From positions 332,288-338,163 of the forward strand of contig NVXN01000001.1 of NCBI GenBank assembly GCA_002733915.1: a stretch of DNA of 5,876 nucleotides. Reading direction: 5' to 3'. The notes under the pieces were generated by a model. It was given only the letters and a program-made list of their open reading frames with translations, did no database searches and was not told the origin of the DNA. This DNA comes from Aequorivita sp. (GTDB taxonomy: Bacteria > Bacteroidota > Bacteroidia > Flavobacteriales > Flavobacteriaceae). The translations under genes and the position numbers were made by a program. Shown in pieces: positions 1 to 5,876 of this stretch. The stretch's first letter is position 1; every line of letters begins with the position of its first letter.

Positions 1-425
1 TGAAAACCTACATATTTCATTAAGGAATCTAAAGTGACGCTGTCAATATCCTTCAATGGTTTTACATCGCCAAAACCGTATGCATTCCGGAGAACACCTA
101 TGGTTGGGTCAAAATAACCATTGGTGGTTTTGTTTACTTCTTCGGAGATTTTAAAAACTTCTTTAAAAATTGAATCCACAACAACGGTGGAATCACCATT
201 ATTTATTTTTGAAATATCGCTTTGGGGAATATACGTGCTCACGGAATGATTTACGGCATCAATAACGGAGTCCAGCCCTTTTTTGAAATCGATATCCCTT
301 TCCGAATAAAGCTGAATATTGTAAGTAGTTCCAAAAGCTTCTCCCTGTAATAAATAGTTTGTGTTTTCTCTTTTTTCACAAAAAATGAAAAGTAACAGCA
401 CGGGAATAAATATAATTTTTTTCAT
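1..425 (-). CDS. apbE: FAD:protein FMN transferase ApbE, N-terminal part (cut by window edge)
   Basis: ApbE uses FAD as donor to attach FMN through a phosphoester bond to Thr/Ser in target proteins, including NqrB and NqrC of Na+-NQR. The first 141 codons are present; the C-terminal part lies beyond the left edge. Visible: a hydrophobic N-terminus (residues 4-15) ending in Cys16, which looks like a lipoprotein signal with an untypical lipobox (FIFC), so an exported, membrane-anchored enzyme is likely; GEAFGTTY (28-35), YIPQSDISKIN (65-75) and FDPTIGVLRNAYGFG (105-119), all typical of the ApbE family. The metal- and FAD-binding residues of the C-terminal half cannot be checked. The ATG at 423-425 overlaps the TGA of the upstream 120-residue gene in an ATGA junction, suggesting translational coupling. 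Location beside nqr fits its known substrates. The family call is confident; whether it is intact is unknown. Confidence 0.93.
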   Translation of the reverse strand, partial: MKKIIFIPVLLLFIFCEKRENTNYLLQGEAFGTTYNIQLYSERDIDFKKGLDSVIDAVNHSVSTYIPQSDISKINNGDSTVVVDSIFKEVFKISEEVNKTTNGYFDPTIGVLRNAYGFGDVKPLKDIDSVTLDSLMKYVGF

Positions 426-784
426 ACTATTTCCTGCAATCCTTTATATACCAAAGTATAATCTTCATCTTTAATAACTGGCTTACCGTAATCTGTTCCA
501 TGCCCCAGACCCACGCCTGCATAATAGGTTCTTGCCTCAAACTTTTCGGCGTGTGTTTTTATCGTCTGCATAAATATGGGATCATAGGCGTGCGCATCCT
601 GTGGATATGTTATAGCGCGCACTATAATGAAATGAAGTATCTTATTCTTTAATGCTACAAACTGTGGATCCCGCTTCAATTTTGAATTGATGCCCAAAAA
701 TTCATAGCCCTCAGCCTCAAGCTGTTTTCCCACAATATTCATTGCAAGGTTGTGAAGTTCCTGTTTTGTAAGTTTCTCGCCCAT
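422..784 (-). CDS. Conserved small protein of unknown function between nqrF and apbE
   Basis: This is a 120-residue soluble protein with no signal peptide or membrane segment. From memory, relatives sit downstream of nqrF in flavobacteria and are often labelled 'NADH-quinone reductase subunit F', which is not supported here: it has no Fe-S cysteines (no Cys at all), no FAD motif and no NADH motif. Visible elements: a helical N-terminus (LTKQELHNLAMNIVG, 5-19), GYEFLGINSK (26-35), DPQFVALKNKILHFIIVRA (39-57, probably two beta strands), a helix around 68-82 (HAEKF at 78-82), then a strand ARTYYAGVGL (84-93). The order helix, strands, helix, strand resembles the restriction-endonuclease-like fold of YraN-type proteins, but no acidic catalytic set is evident. 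I chose ATG at 782-784. A TTG at 794-796 is also in frame, but it lies inside the predicted -7 promoter box. The gene overlaps apbE by four bases, so a role in flavinylation or Na+-NQR assembly is plausible but unproven. Confidence 0.85.
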   Translation of the reverse strand: MGEKLTKQELHNLAMNIVGKQLEAEGYEFLGINSKLKRDPQFVALKNKILHFIIVRAITYPQDAHAYDPIFMQTIKTHAEKFEARTYYAGVGLGHGTDYGKPVIKDEDYTLVYKGLQEIV

Positions 785-793
785 AAGTGACTT

Positions 794-823
794 CAAAATT
801 ACAAATAATTGTATTCATTCCAA
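794..823 (-). promoter_or_regulatory. Predicted Bacteroidota-type promoter for the unknown gene and apbE
   Basis: On the minus strand, TTG (821-823) is followed after 19 bases by TAATTTTG (794-801), an exact match to the Bacteroidota -7 consensus TAnnTTTG at a suitable distance from a -33 TTG. It lies between the nqrF terminator and the downstream gene. Transcription would begin roughly at 787-790, leaving only a few bases before the ATG at 784, so the message would be nearly leaderless. This is a pattern match only; in AT-rich DNA such matches also occur by chance. Confidence 0.45.
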
Positions 824-828
824 GGCAT

Positions 829-866
829 AAAAAAACCGTTTCAAATTATTATGAAACGGTTTTTTT
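829..866 (-). terminator. Intrinsic terminator of the nqr operon
   Basis: A perfect 15-base inverted repeat (829-843 with 852-866) has an 8-base loop at 844-851. Its core pairs CCGTTTCA with TGAAACGG, flanked by A7 on one side and T7 on the other. On the minus strand this gives a hairpin followed by a U run, starting 19 bases after the nqrF stop codon. The A/T tracts on both sides make it potentially bidirectional, but no convergent gene is present. It should separate nqrF transcription from the unknown gene and apbE, unless read-through is substantial. Confidence 0.93.
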
Positions 867-885
867 AGATTATTACAAATCTTAA

Positions 886-2196
886 TTATCCTCCAAAGTC
901 ATCAAAACGAATATTCTCGTCTGGGATTCCAAAATCCTCACCCATTTTCTGCACGGCTTGGTTCATCAATGGTGGGCCGCAGAAATACAGCTCTATATCT
1001 TCTGGGGATTCGTGGTGGCTTAAATAGTTATCAATTACCACTTGGTGAATGAAGCCCACAAAGCCGTCGCCAGCCTCATCATGTATATCTTTTTTCACTT
1101 TCCAGTTATCCTCCTCCATCGGTTCAGAAAGTGCAAGGTAGAATTTGAAATTTGGGAATTCATTCTCCAATTGCTTAAAATGGTCTAAATAGAAAAGTTC
1201 CCTTTTAGAACGACCTCCGTACCAATAAGTTACTTTTCTACCTGTTTTAAGGGTTTTGAAAAGATGGTATAAATGTGACCGCATAGGTGCCATTCCGGCT
1301 CCACCCCCAACGTACAGCATCTCTGCATCTGATGGGTTAATAAAGAATTCACCATAAGGTCCTGAAATAACAACCTTGTCTCCTTTCTTACAGTTGAAAA
1401 TATAAGAGGAAGCAATTCCGGGATTCACTTGCATCCACTGGTTTTTTGCGCGATCCCATGGTGGAGTGGCAATACGAACGTTAAGCATAATCTCACGTCC
1501 TTCAGCTGGATAAGAGGCCATGGAATAAGCTCTCTCTACAGTTTCGGTATTTTTCATCACCAAAGGCCATAGTCCAAATTTATCCCATTCAGCTTGAAAC
1601 TTATCTGGCGTATCGTGCTCTTCGGGATGTGCGGTAATATCAATATCAGAATATTTTACTTCGCAAGGCGGAATTTCAATTTGAATGTAACCTCCAGCCT
1701 TGTAGTTCATATCTTCTGGAATTTCAACCACAAATTCTTTAATAAAAGAAGCAACGTTATAGTTACGAACCACAGTAGCATCCCATTTCTTAATACCGAA
1801 AACTTCTTCGGGAATGTGGATGTTCATGTCCTGCTTTACTTTTACTTGACAAGAAAGACGGGCACCTTCCTTTAACTCTTTGCGGGTAAAGTGTGGAGTC
1901 TCAGTAGGTAAGGCTTCACCTCCCCCCGAAAGAACGTGACACTCACATTGAATACAAGTTCCACCCCCACCACAGGCAGAAGGAAGAAATATTTTCTCAT
2001 TTCCCAAGGTGGACAAAAGCGTTCCACCACTTTCAACTTCAATTACTTTTTCATCATTAATAGTGATTTTTACGGGGCCAGAAGGCGAAAGCTTCTGTTT
2101 TGTAAAAAGTAATAATGATACCAATAGCAAGGTCAAGACTAAAAAGGCGATGACCGTTACTACTATAACTCCAAGTGTACTTACTGCTAAAAACAT
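886..2196 (-). CDS. nqrF: Na+-translocating NADH:quinone reductase subunit F (NADH dehydrogenase subunit)
   Basis: NqrF is the electron entry point of Na+-NQR: it oxidises cytoplasmic NADH by a noncovalent FAD and passes electrons through a [2Fe-2S] centre into the membrane subunits. The 436 residues contain, in order, one N-terminal membrane helix (about 7-31); a ferredoxin domain (about 42-130) with cluster ligands Cys75, Cys81, Cys84 and Cys116; an FAD domain with RAYSMASYP (222-230) and GPYGEFF (279-285); and an NADH domain with [14 protein letters not shown] (296-309) and CGPPLM (406-411), ending in the family-typical DDFGG. Cys86 is an additional cysteine next to the cluster. It is somewhat longer than the Vibrio protein as I remember it, mainly through insertions near 186-199 and 367-378. 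The start codon lies one base after the nqrE stop, and it is the last gene before the terminator at 829-866. Confidence 0.98.
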   Translation of the reverse strand: MFLAVSTLGVIVVTVIAFLVLTLLLVSLLLFTKQKLSPSGPVKITINDEKVIEVESGGTLLSTLGNEKIFLPSACGGGGTCIQCECHVLSGGGEALPTETPHFTRKELKEGARLSCQVKVKQDMNIHIPEEVFGIKKWDATVVRNYNVASFIKEFVVEIPEDMNYKAGGYIQIEIPPCEVKYSDIDITAHPEEHDTPDKFQAEWDKFGLWPLVMKNTETVERAYSMASYPAEGREIMLNVRIATPPWDRAKNQWMQVNPGIASSYIFNCKKGDKVVISGPYGEFFINPSDAEMLYVGGGAGMAPMRSHLYHLFKTLKTGRKVTYWYGGRSKRELFYLDHFKQLENEFPNFKFYLALSEPMEEDNWKVKKDIHDEAGDGFVGFIHQVVIDNYLSHHESPEDIELYFCGPPLMNQAVQKMGEDFGIPDENIRFDDFGG

Positions 2197-2197
2197 A

Positions 2198-2938
2198 CTA
2201 TTGCTTCGTTATAGTTGAAACTTCAACTGTTTGTGCGGTTTCTATATTTTCTTCATTGATTTGTTCGGTCTGCATTCCCACATTTTCTGGATTTCCGTCC
2301 AAAGAAGGGGTAGATTCATCGCCTCCAGTAAGCATTCCCCCAAAACTCATAAAACCAATTGCCATTAACCCTGTTATGATGAAGGTAATGCCTAGGCCAC
2401 GTAATGGCGCTGGAACATTTGAGTAACGTATTTTTTCACGAATCGCTGCAATGGCAAGAATAGCTAAAAACCAACCAATTCCTGAACTTACTCCATAATT
2501 AAGCGCCAAGCCTAAAGTTGCAATATCTCTGGACTGCATAAAAAGCGAGCCTCCCAAGATTGCACAGTTTACCGCAATTAACGGAAGAAAAATACCTAAA
2601 GAGTTATAAAGTGAAGGCGAAAATTTTTCAACCACAATCTCTACTAACTGTACCATGGTGGCGATAGTAGCAATGAAAAGAATAAAGGAAAGGAAGCTCA
2701 AATCATAAGAGGCATACTCCTCGCCCAACCATACCAATGCTCCGTCTCTCAATATGTATTGATCCAACAACCAATTAATAGGTACGGTAACTGCAAGTAC
2801 GAAAATTACTGCGGCACCAAGACCCACTGCAGTTGAAACCTTTTTAGAAACAGCAAGGTACGAACACATTCCGAGGAAGGTTGCAAATACCATGTTGTCT
2901 ATAAATATTGACTTAAAAAATAACTCTACGTGTTCCAT
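2198..2938 (-). CDS. nqrE: Na+-translocating NADH:quinone reductase subunit E
   Basis: NqrE is an integral membrane subunit that, with NqrD, forms the core holding an intramembrane iron centre, which relays electrons from the NqrF cluster towards the FMN of NqrC. About six hydrophobic segments are visible (roughly 12-34, 36-56, 79-100, 116-134, 147-170, 181-202). Cys25 in [14 protein letters not shown] and Cys125 in [11 protein letters not shown] correspond to the known iron ligands of the family. The start is supported by the conserved [13 protein letters not shown] beginning; an ATG at 2953-2955 is out of frame. At 246 residues it is about 45 longer than proteobacterial NqrE. The excess is a hydrophilic C-terminal tail (about 203-246) with nine acidic residues and one lysine. 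It is separated from nqrD by 78 bases but from nqrF by only one. Confidence 0.98.
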   Translation of the reverse strand: MEHVELFFKSIFIDNMVFATFLGMCSYLAVSKKVSTAVGLGAAVIFVLAVTVPINWLLDQYILRDGALVWLGEEYASYDLSFLSFILFIATIATMVQLVEIVVEKFSPSLYNSLGIFLPLIAVNCAILGGSLFMQSRDIATLGLALNYGVSSGIGWFLAILAIAAIREKIRYSNVPAPLRGLGITFIITGLMAIGFMSFGGMLTGGDESTPSLDGNPENVGMQTEQINEENIETAQTVEVSTITKQ

Positions 2939-2964
2939 TTTTTTAAAGTATTCATTGAGCAGTA

Positions 2965-3000
2965 GCAGTTTTTCGTTAGTGATTTCCTAGAAAATACTGC
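2965..3000 (-). other. Possible intercistronic RNA hairpin between nqrD and nqrE
   Basis: On the minus-strand transcript, GCAGUAUUUUC (from 3000-2990) can pair with GAAAAACUGC (from 2974-2965), giving ten base pairs with one bulged A and a loop of about 15 bases. No U run follows, so it is not a standard terminator. It sits in the only sizeable gap inside the operon (2939-3016). A tandem repeat of ACTGCT (2958-2969) offers an alternative pairing register. It could be an mRNA processing or stability element, or chance; its stability is modest. Confidence 0.35.
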
Positions 3001-3016
3001 GAATGCAACTATTTTT

Positions 3017-3661
3017 TTATTCCTCTATTAAATCTTTATTCTTTGCGCGTTGCACCCAAATAATCAATCCCACGATAATCAAAGCCATAGGCGATAATAA
3101 CATAAAGCCATTATTCTCATAACCGATGGCATATAAACCAGTTTTTTGAATTGGATCACCCAATACCTGAAAACCCAATAATGTTCCTGAACCTAAAAGC
3201 TCACGGAAAAAACCAACGATTATAAGTATGAGTCCATAACCAGCTGCGTTTCCAATTCCGTCCAAGAATGAACGCCAAGGCCCATTACCTAAAGCGAATG
3301 CTTCAAAACGCCCCATAATGATACAGTTTGTAATAATCAAACCGATAAAAACAGATAACTCCTTACTCAAGGAATAAGCAAATGCTTTTAATATTTGGTC
3401 TACTATAATTACCAAAGCTGCAACCACTACCAATTGAACGATAATCCGAATTTTGGATGGGATGATATTTCGCATAAGCGAAATAACCACATTGCCAATC
3501 CCTAAAACGGCCATAACCGAGATGGCCATAACGATAGATGCCTTTAATTGAGCTGTAATAGCTAAAGCTGAACAAATCCCCAAAACCTGAATGGTAATTG
3601 GGTTGTTATCCGCTAATGGGTCTAGTATTAATTTACTGTCCTTTTTTGATAGCAATCCCAT
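3017..3661 (-). CDS. nqrD: Na+-translocating NADH:quinone reductase subunit D
   Basis: NqrD is the membrane partner of NqrE, related to it by sequence and thought to be arranged in inverted topology, so that the two proteins together bind an iron centre within the membrane. The 214 residues are of family-typical length. About six hydrophobic segments are visible (roughly 21-35, 40-64, 70-95, 101-116, 137-156, 185-204). Cys30 in [12 protein letters not shown] and Cys113 in [11 protein letters not shown] match the known iron ligands. Other family blocks are [10 protein letters not shown] (19-28), [12 protein letters not shown] (117-128) and [10 protein letters not shown] (150-159). The start lies three bases after the nqrC stop, with no Shine-Dalgarno sequence, as is usual for Bacteroidota. 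After its TAA comes the 78-base gap before nqrE. Confidence 0.98.
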   Translation of the reverse strand: MGLLSKKDSKLILDPLADNNPITIQVLGICSALAITAQLKASIVMAISVMAVLGIGNVVISLMRNIIPSKIRIIVQLVVVAALVIIVDQILKAFAYSLSKELSVFIGLIITNCIIMGRFEAFALGNGPWRSFLDGIGNAAGYGLILIIVGFFRELLGSGTLLGFQVLGDPIQKTGLYAIGYENNGFMLLSPMALIIVGLIIWVQRAKNKDLIEE

Positions 3662-3664
3662 AAT

Positions 3665-4414
3665 TTAATTATTTAATGATTTTAAGTATGGCAAATACAT
3701 TCTAACGTCTTTTTTGATCATTGCGGTAACTCCGTTGCCTGTAATGGTTGCACCTGCAATGGCATCAACTTTATTATCCATTTTGTTTTCGTTAATGGGA
3801 TCATTGTTACCTTTTGCAACAGTTATACCCTTAAAAACATCGTTGTCAAGAATAGCTTCACCTTTAAAGTCGTCCATAAAGTAACGCTGTTTAATTTCGG
3901 CACCCAAACCTGGGGTTTCACCCTTGTGGTCAAAAAACACTCCTTGCACAGTAAACGATTTATCCAACGCAACAAAGCCCCAAATTGCATCCCAGAGTCC
4001 TTTGCCACGCATTGGTATCACATAAATAGTTTCACCGTCCTTCTCTCCTATGAATAGTGGTAACCTTCTTTTATAGTTAGAGTCCTTAGCTTTGGTCTCT
4101 TCTTTTTTAAGATCAATTAAATAAGCTTCCTCATTTTCGGTAACATCATCCCCTTGAATCACCAATTGCTGCTTAATGTATTTATGAAAGGTTTCTTCCA
4201 CTTTATCTGTGGGCACAAATGTTACATCGCCCTCGCCCTCGTTATCGTTCACGCCCATGGCATACAGAATATTCTGCATTTTCTCATAACGCTCATTAAG
4301 GGTAATCTTGCTTTTTAAACCTTGTGCAACACCAGCCAAAAGGGAGCCCACAACCACAACCATAACAATTGCAAAGATAATGGTGTATGAATTTTTATCT
4401 GTATTCTTTGCCAT
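3665..4414 (-). CDS. nqrC: Na+-translocating NADH:quinone reductase subunit C (covalent FMN subunit)
   Basis: NqrC carries a covalently bound FMN that accepts electrons from the NqrD/NqrE iron centre and hands them to the FMN of NqrB. The 249 residues show one N-terminal membrane helix (about 11-30) followed by a soluble, extracytoplasmic FMN-binding domain. Family blocks include RGKGLWDAIWGFVALD (136-151) and FFDHKGETPGLGAEI (160-174). The flavinylation motif is DAIAGAT (217-223), so Thr223 is the expected FMN attachment site for ApbE. A charged stretch (about 56-113) lies between the helix and the FMN domain. The start is two bases after the nqrB stop and the stop three bases before nqrD, consistent with one polycistronic message. 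Confidence 0.98.
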   Translation of the reverse strand: MAKNTDKNSYTIIFAIVMVVVVGSLLAGVAQGLKSKITLNERYEKMQNILYAMGVNDNEGEGDVTFVPTDKVEETFHKYIKQQLVIQGDDVTENEEAYLIDLKKEETKAKDSNYKRRLPLFIGEKDGETIYVIPMRGKGLWDAIWGFVALDKSFTVQGVFFDHKGETPGLGAEIKQRYFMDDFKGEAILDNDVFKGITVAKGNNDPINENKMDNKVDAIAGATITGNGVTAMIKKDVRMYLPYLKSLNN

Positions 4415-4416
4415 GA

Positions 4417-5616
4417 TTACGCTGTTTTAACTTTTAAACGTTTCATTCTCTTTTTAATATTTCCTTGAACTACATAGTGATCAATAGTTGGTGCAAATAC
4501 GTTCATCAAAAGTATAGATAGCATAAAGCCTTCTGGATAGGCAGGATTGAATACACGTATCATAATTCCCATGAACCCAATAAAGAAGCCATAAATCCAT
4601 TTCCCTTTATTGGTTTGCGAAGCCGTTACAGGGTCTGTAGCCATATAAACGATTGCGAAAGCAGCACTACCTATAATTAAATGATGCCAGAAAGGCTCAC
4701 TCATCAATCCATAAAAGTTGCTGCTTTTCTCTATCCACCCTGCATCTGCAACACCATTAAATATAAGCCCCATAACGATGGCTCCAATTACGGAAGAAAG
4801 CATAATTCTCCAACTACCCACTTTAGTGAATATCAAGAATAATGCACCTAAAATTATCAAAAACGTAGAGGTCTCACCTACAGACCCCGGAATAAAGCCC
4901 CAGAACATATCCCAAGTACTATATACCGGCTCAGTGTTTGCAGCAAGACTTCCCAAAATTGTTTCTCCAGAAATAGCATCCGGTTGTCCGGCCATTTCTT
5001 TTGCACCGTGAACCCAAACCTTATCCCCACTCATCCACGTTGGGTATGCAAAGAATAAGAAAGCACGAATTGTAAGCGCAGGGTTGAGGATATTCATTCC
5101 CGTTCCACCAAAAACTTCTTTACCTATAACAACACCAAAGATTACCGCAACGGCGAGCATCCAAAGTGGAATATCTATAGGAACAATAAGCGGTACGAGC
5201 ATTCCCGTTACCAAATAACCTTCCTCAACTTCGTGTTTTTTAATAATTGCAAAAATGAATTCCACTGCCAGACCTACCCCGTAAGAAACAATTACCAAAG
5301 GAAGTACTGTCCAGGCACCCAAAATAAAATTGTCCCAAGTGAAGAAATTAGCAAGTGGATCAAGACGCAAAGTATTGTCTATAGCTGCGTAATGCTGATA
5401 ACCTGCATTAAATATTCCAAATATTAAGCACGGCACAAGCGCCATGATAACGGTGTTCATAGTACGCTTTAAATCATCTACAGCACGCACATGCGAGCCA
5501 GAATGCGTAGTTTCATTTGGAGTATATAAAAAGGTATGCAGCGCATTAAACGCAGGCGCCATTTTTGTACCCTTGTACTTTTCCTTTAGCTTATGTAAAT
5601 TCTGTTTCAATCCCAT
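4417..5616 (-). CDS. nqrB: Na+-translocating NADH:quinone reductase subunit B (covalent FMN, Na+ channel subunit)
   Basis: NqrB is the large membrane subunit of Na+-NQR: it carries covalent FMN and riboflavin, contains the Na+ pathway and contributes to ubiquinone/menaquinone reduction. The 399 residues have a hydrophilic N-terminus (1-50) and about nine or ten hydrophobic segments. Recognisable family blocks are GKEVFGGTGMNILNPALTIRAFLFFAYP (165-192; key residues KEVFGGTG and NPA), SGDKVWVHG (196-204), GSVGETST (244-251), MATDPVTAS (325-333) and FNPAYPEG (356-363). The expected flavinylation site is Thr219 in DAISGET (213-219). The position before the Thr is Glu rather than the Ala of the usual SGAT. 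It starts five bases after the nqrA stop and ends two bases before nqrC. Confidence 0.98.
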   Translation of the reverse strand: MGLKQNLHKLKEKYKGTKMAPAFNALHTFLYTPNETTHSGSHVRAVDDLKRTMNTVIMALVPCLIFGIFNAGYQHYAAIDNTLRLDPLANFFTWDNFILGAWTVLPLVIVSYGVGLAVEFIFAIIKKHEVEEGYLVTGMLVPLIVPIDIPLWMLAVAVIFGVVIGKEVFGGTGMNILNPALTIRAFLFFAYPTWMSGDKVWVHGAKEMAGQPDAISGETILGSLAANTEPVYSTWDMFWGFIPGSVGETSTFLIILGALFLIFTKVGSWRIMLSSVIGAIVMGLIFNGVADAGWIEKSSNFYGLMSEPFWHHLIIGSAAFAIVYMATDPVTASQTNKGKWIYGFFIGFMGIMIRVFNPAYPEGFMLSILLMNVFAPTIDHYVVQGNIKKRMKRLKVKTA

Positions 5617-5621
5617 AGCGG

Positions 5622-5876
5622 TTATCCTATTTCTTTATACATTAAATCAAGACCGTTTCTGATAATTTGCTGGTGTGGCTGCTTGCTTACACAAACAAAT
5701 TCGGTAAGCGCAAAATCTTCAGGAGCCACTTCATACATTCCCAAAGCCTCCATTTCATCCAGATCTTGAACCATACAGGCTTTTAGCATTTGCAGAGGAT
5801 ACATATCCAGTGGAAAGACTTCTTCGTAAACCCCAGTTACAACAAAAGCACGGTGCTCTCCATTGGTATTGGTATC
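5622..5876 (-). CDS. nqrA: Na+-translocating NADH:quinone reductase subunit A, C-terminal part (cut by window edge)
   Basis: NqrA is the peripheral cytoplasmic subunit of Na+-NQR and has been linked to quinone binding. Only the last 84 codons are in the window; the reading frame stays open to the right edge, so the ATG at 5802-5804 is an internal methionine (in PLDMYPLQ), not the start. Matching family features are the block around TNTNGEHRAFVVTGVYEEVFPLD, whose TNGxxRA and the later PLD are conserved, and EDFALTEFVCVSKQ near residues 53-66 of the fragment. It is the first gene of the nqrABCDEF order, five bases upstream of nqrB. The operon promoter lies outside the window. Confidence 0.95.
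   Translation of the reverse strand, partial: DTNTNGEHRAFVVTGVYEEVFPLDMYPLQMLKACMVQDLDEMEALGMYEVAPEDFALTEFVCVSKQPHQQIIRNGLDLMYKEIG

Noticed and set aside
794..796. TTG start giving a 124-residue form of the unknown protein
   Set aside because: The TTG lies inside the predicted -7 box TAATTTTG, and the conserved part of the protein begins at the ATG at 782-784.
867..882. Small hairpin (AGATT/AATCT) just after nqrF
   Set aside because: Only five AT-rich pairs; too weak to call beside the strong terminator at 829-866.
1230..1415. Minus-strand 61-residue open frame inside nqrF
   Set aside because: It is an out-of-frame shadow of the NqrF FAD/NADH region, with no motif of its own.
1594..2426. 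Open frames on the plus strand at 1594-1875, 2009-2218 and 2175-2426
   Set aside because: They lie opposite nqrF and nqrE, have low-complexity sequences without domain features, and are shadows of those genes.
2953..2955. ATG upstream of nqrE as an alternative start
   Set aside because: It is 17 bases from the accepted start and therefore out of frame with nqrE.
2978..2998. Imperfect palindrome AGT-TTTC-TAG-GAAA-ACT as an operator
   Set aside because: The pairing is interrupted and short; the longer alternative hairpin at 2965-3000 explains the symmetry better, and no promoter box is nearby.
3363..4008. Minus-strand open frames at 3363-3575 and 3823-4008
   Set aside because: They overlap nqrD and nqrC in another frame and show no independent coding features.
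4718..5662. Plus-strand open frames at 4718-5011, 5233-5427 and 5444-5662
   Set aside because: They are antisense to nqrB, have no recognisable motifs, and the opposite strand encodes a well-conserved protein.
5622..5804. A separate 60-residue gene beginning at ATG 5802-5804
   Set aside because: The frame stays open to the window edge and the upstream codons match the C-terminal region of NqrA, so this is an internal methionine.

Overview
The window is a stretch of a Bacteroidota chromosome, most likely a member of the Flavobacteriaceae. The evidence is AT-rich DNA, start codons without clear Shine-Dalgarno sequences, one promoter candidate matching the Bacteroidota -33/-7 pattern (TTG, 19 bases, TAATTTTG), and protein sequences of the flavobacterial type. 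Every gene I can support lies on the minus strand, so the window reads functionally from right to left.

From 5876 down to 886 lies the nqr operon, which encodes the sodium-pumping NADH:quinone oxidoreductase (Na+-NQR). The order is nqrA (C-terminal 84 codons only, cut by the window edge), nqrB, nqrC, nqrD, nqrE, nqrF. The genes are separated by 1 to 5 bases, except for a 78-base gap between nqrD and nqrE that holds a possible RNA hairpin. The key cofactor sites are visible: flavinylation motifs in NqrB and NqrC, one cysteine pair in each of NqrD and NqrE for the intramembrane iron centre, and the four-cysteine [2Fe-2S] site plus FAD/NADH modules in NqrF. The operon ends at a strong intrinsic terminator at 829-866.

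Beyond the terminator is a predicted separate transcription unit: a promoter candidate at 794-823, a 120-residue soluble protein of unknown function, and apbE. apbE overlaps the unknown gene by four bases (ATGA) and runs off the left edge. ApbE is the FAD:protein FMN transferase that attaches FMN covalently to NqrB and NqrC, so the window carries both the pump and the enzyme that matures it. The small protein between them is the best candidate for something poorly described; its position suggests a role in Na+-NQR assembly or flavinylation, but this is inference only.

I see no mobile elements, CRISPR arrays, tRNA/rRNA genes or signs of recent transfer. The region is mostly an ordinary respiratory locus. 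The points worth a second look are the unknown gene, an NqrB flavinylation motif with Glu where Ala is usual, the acidic tail on NqrE, and the nqrD-nqrE gap.
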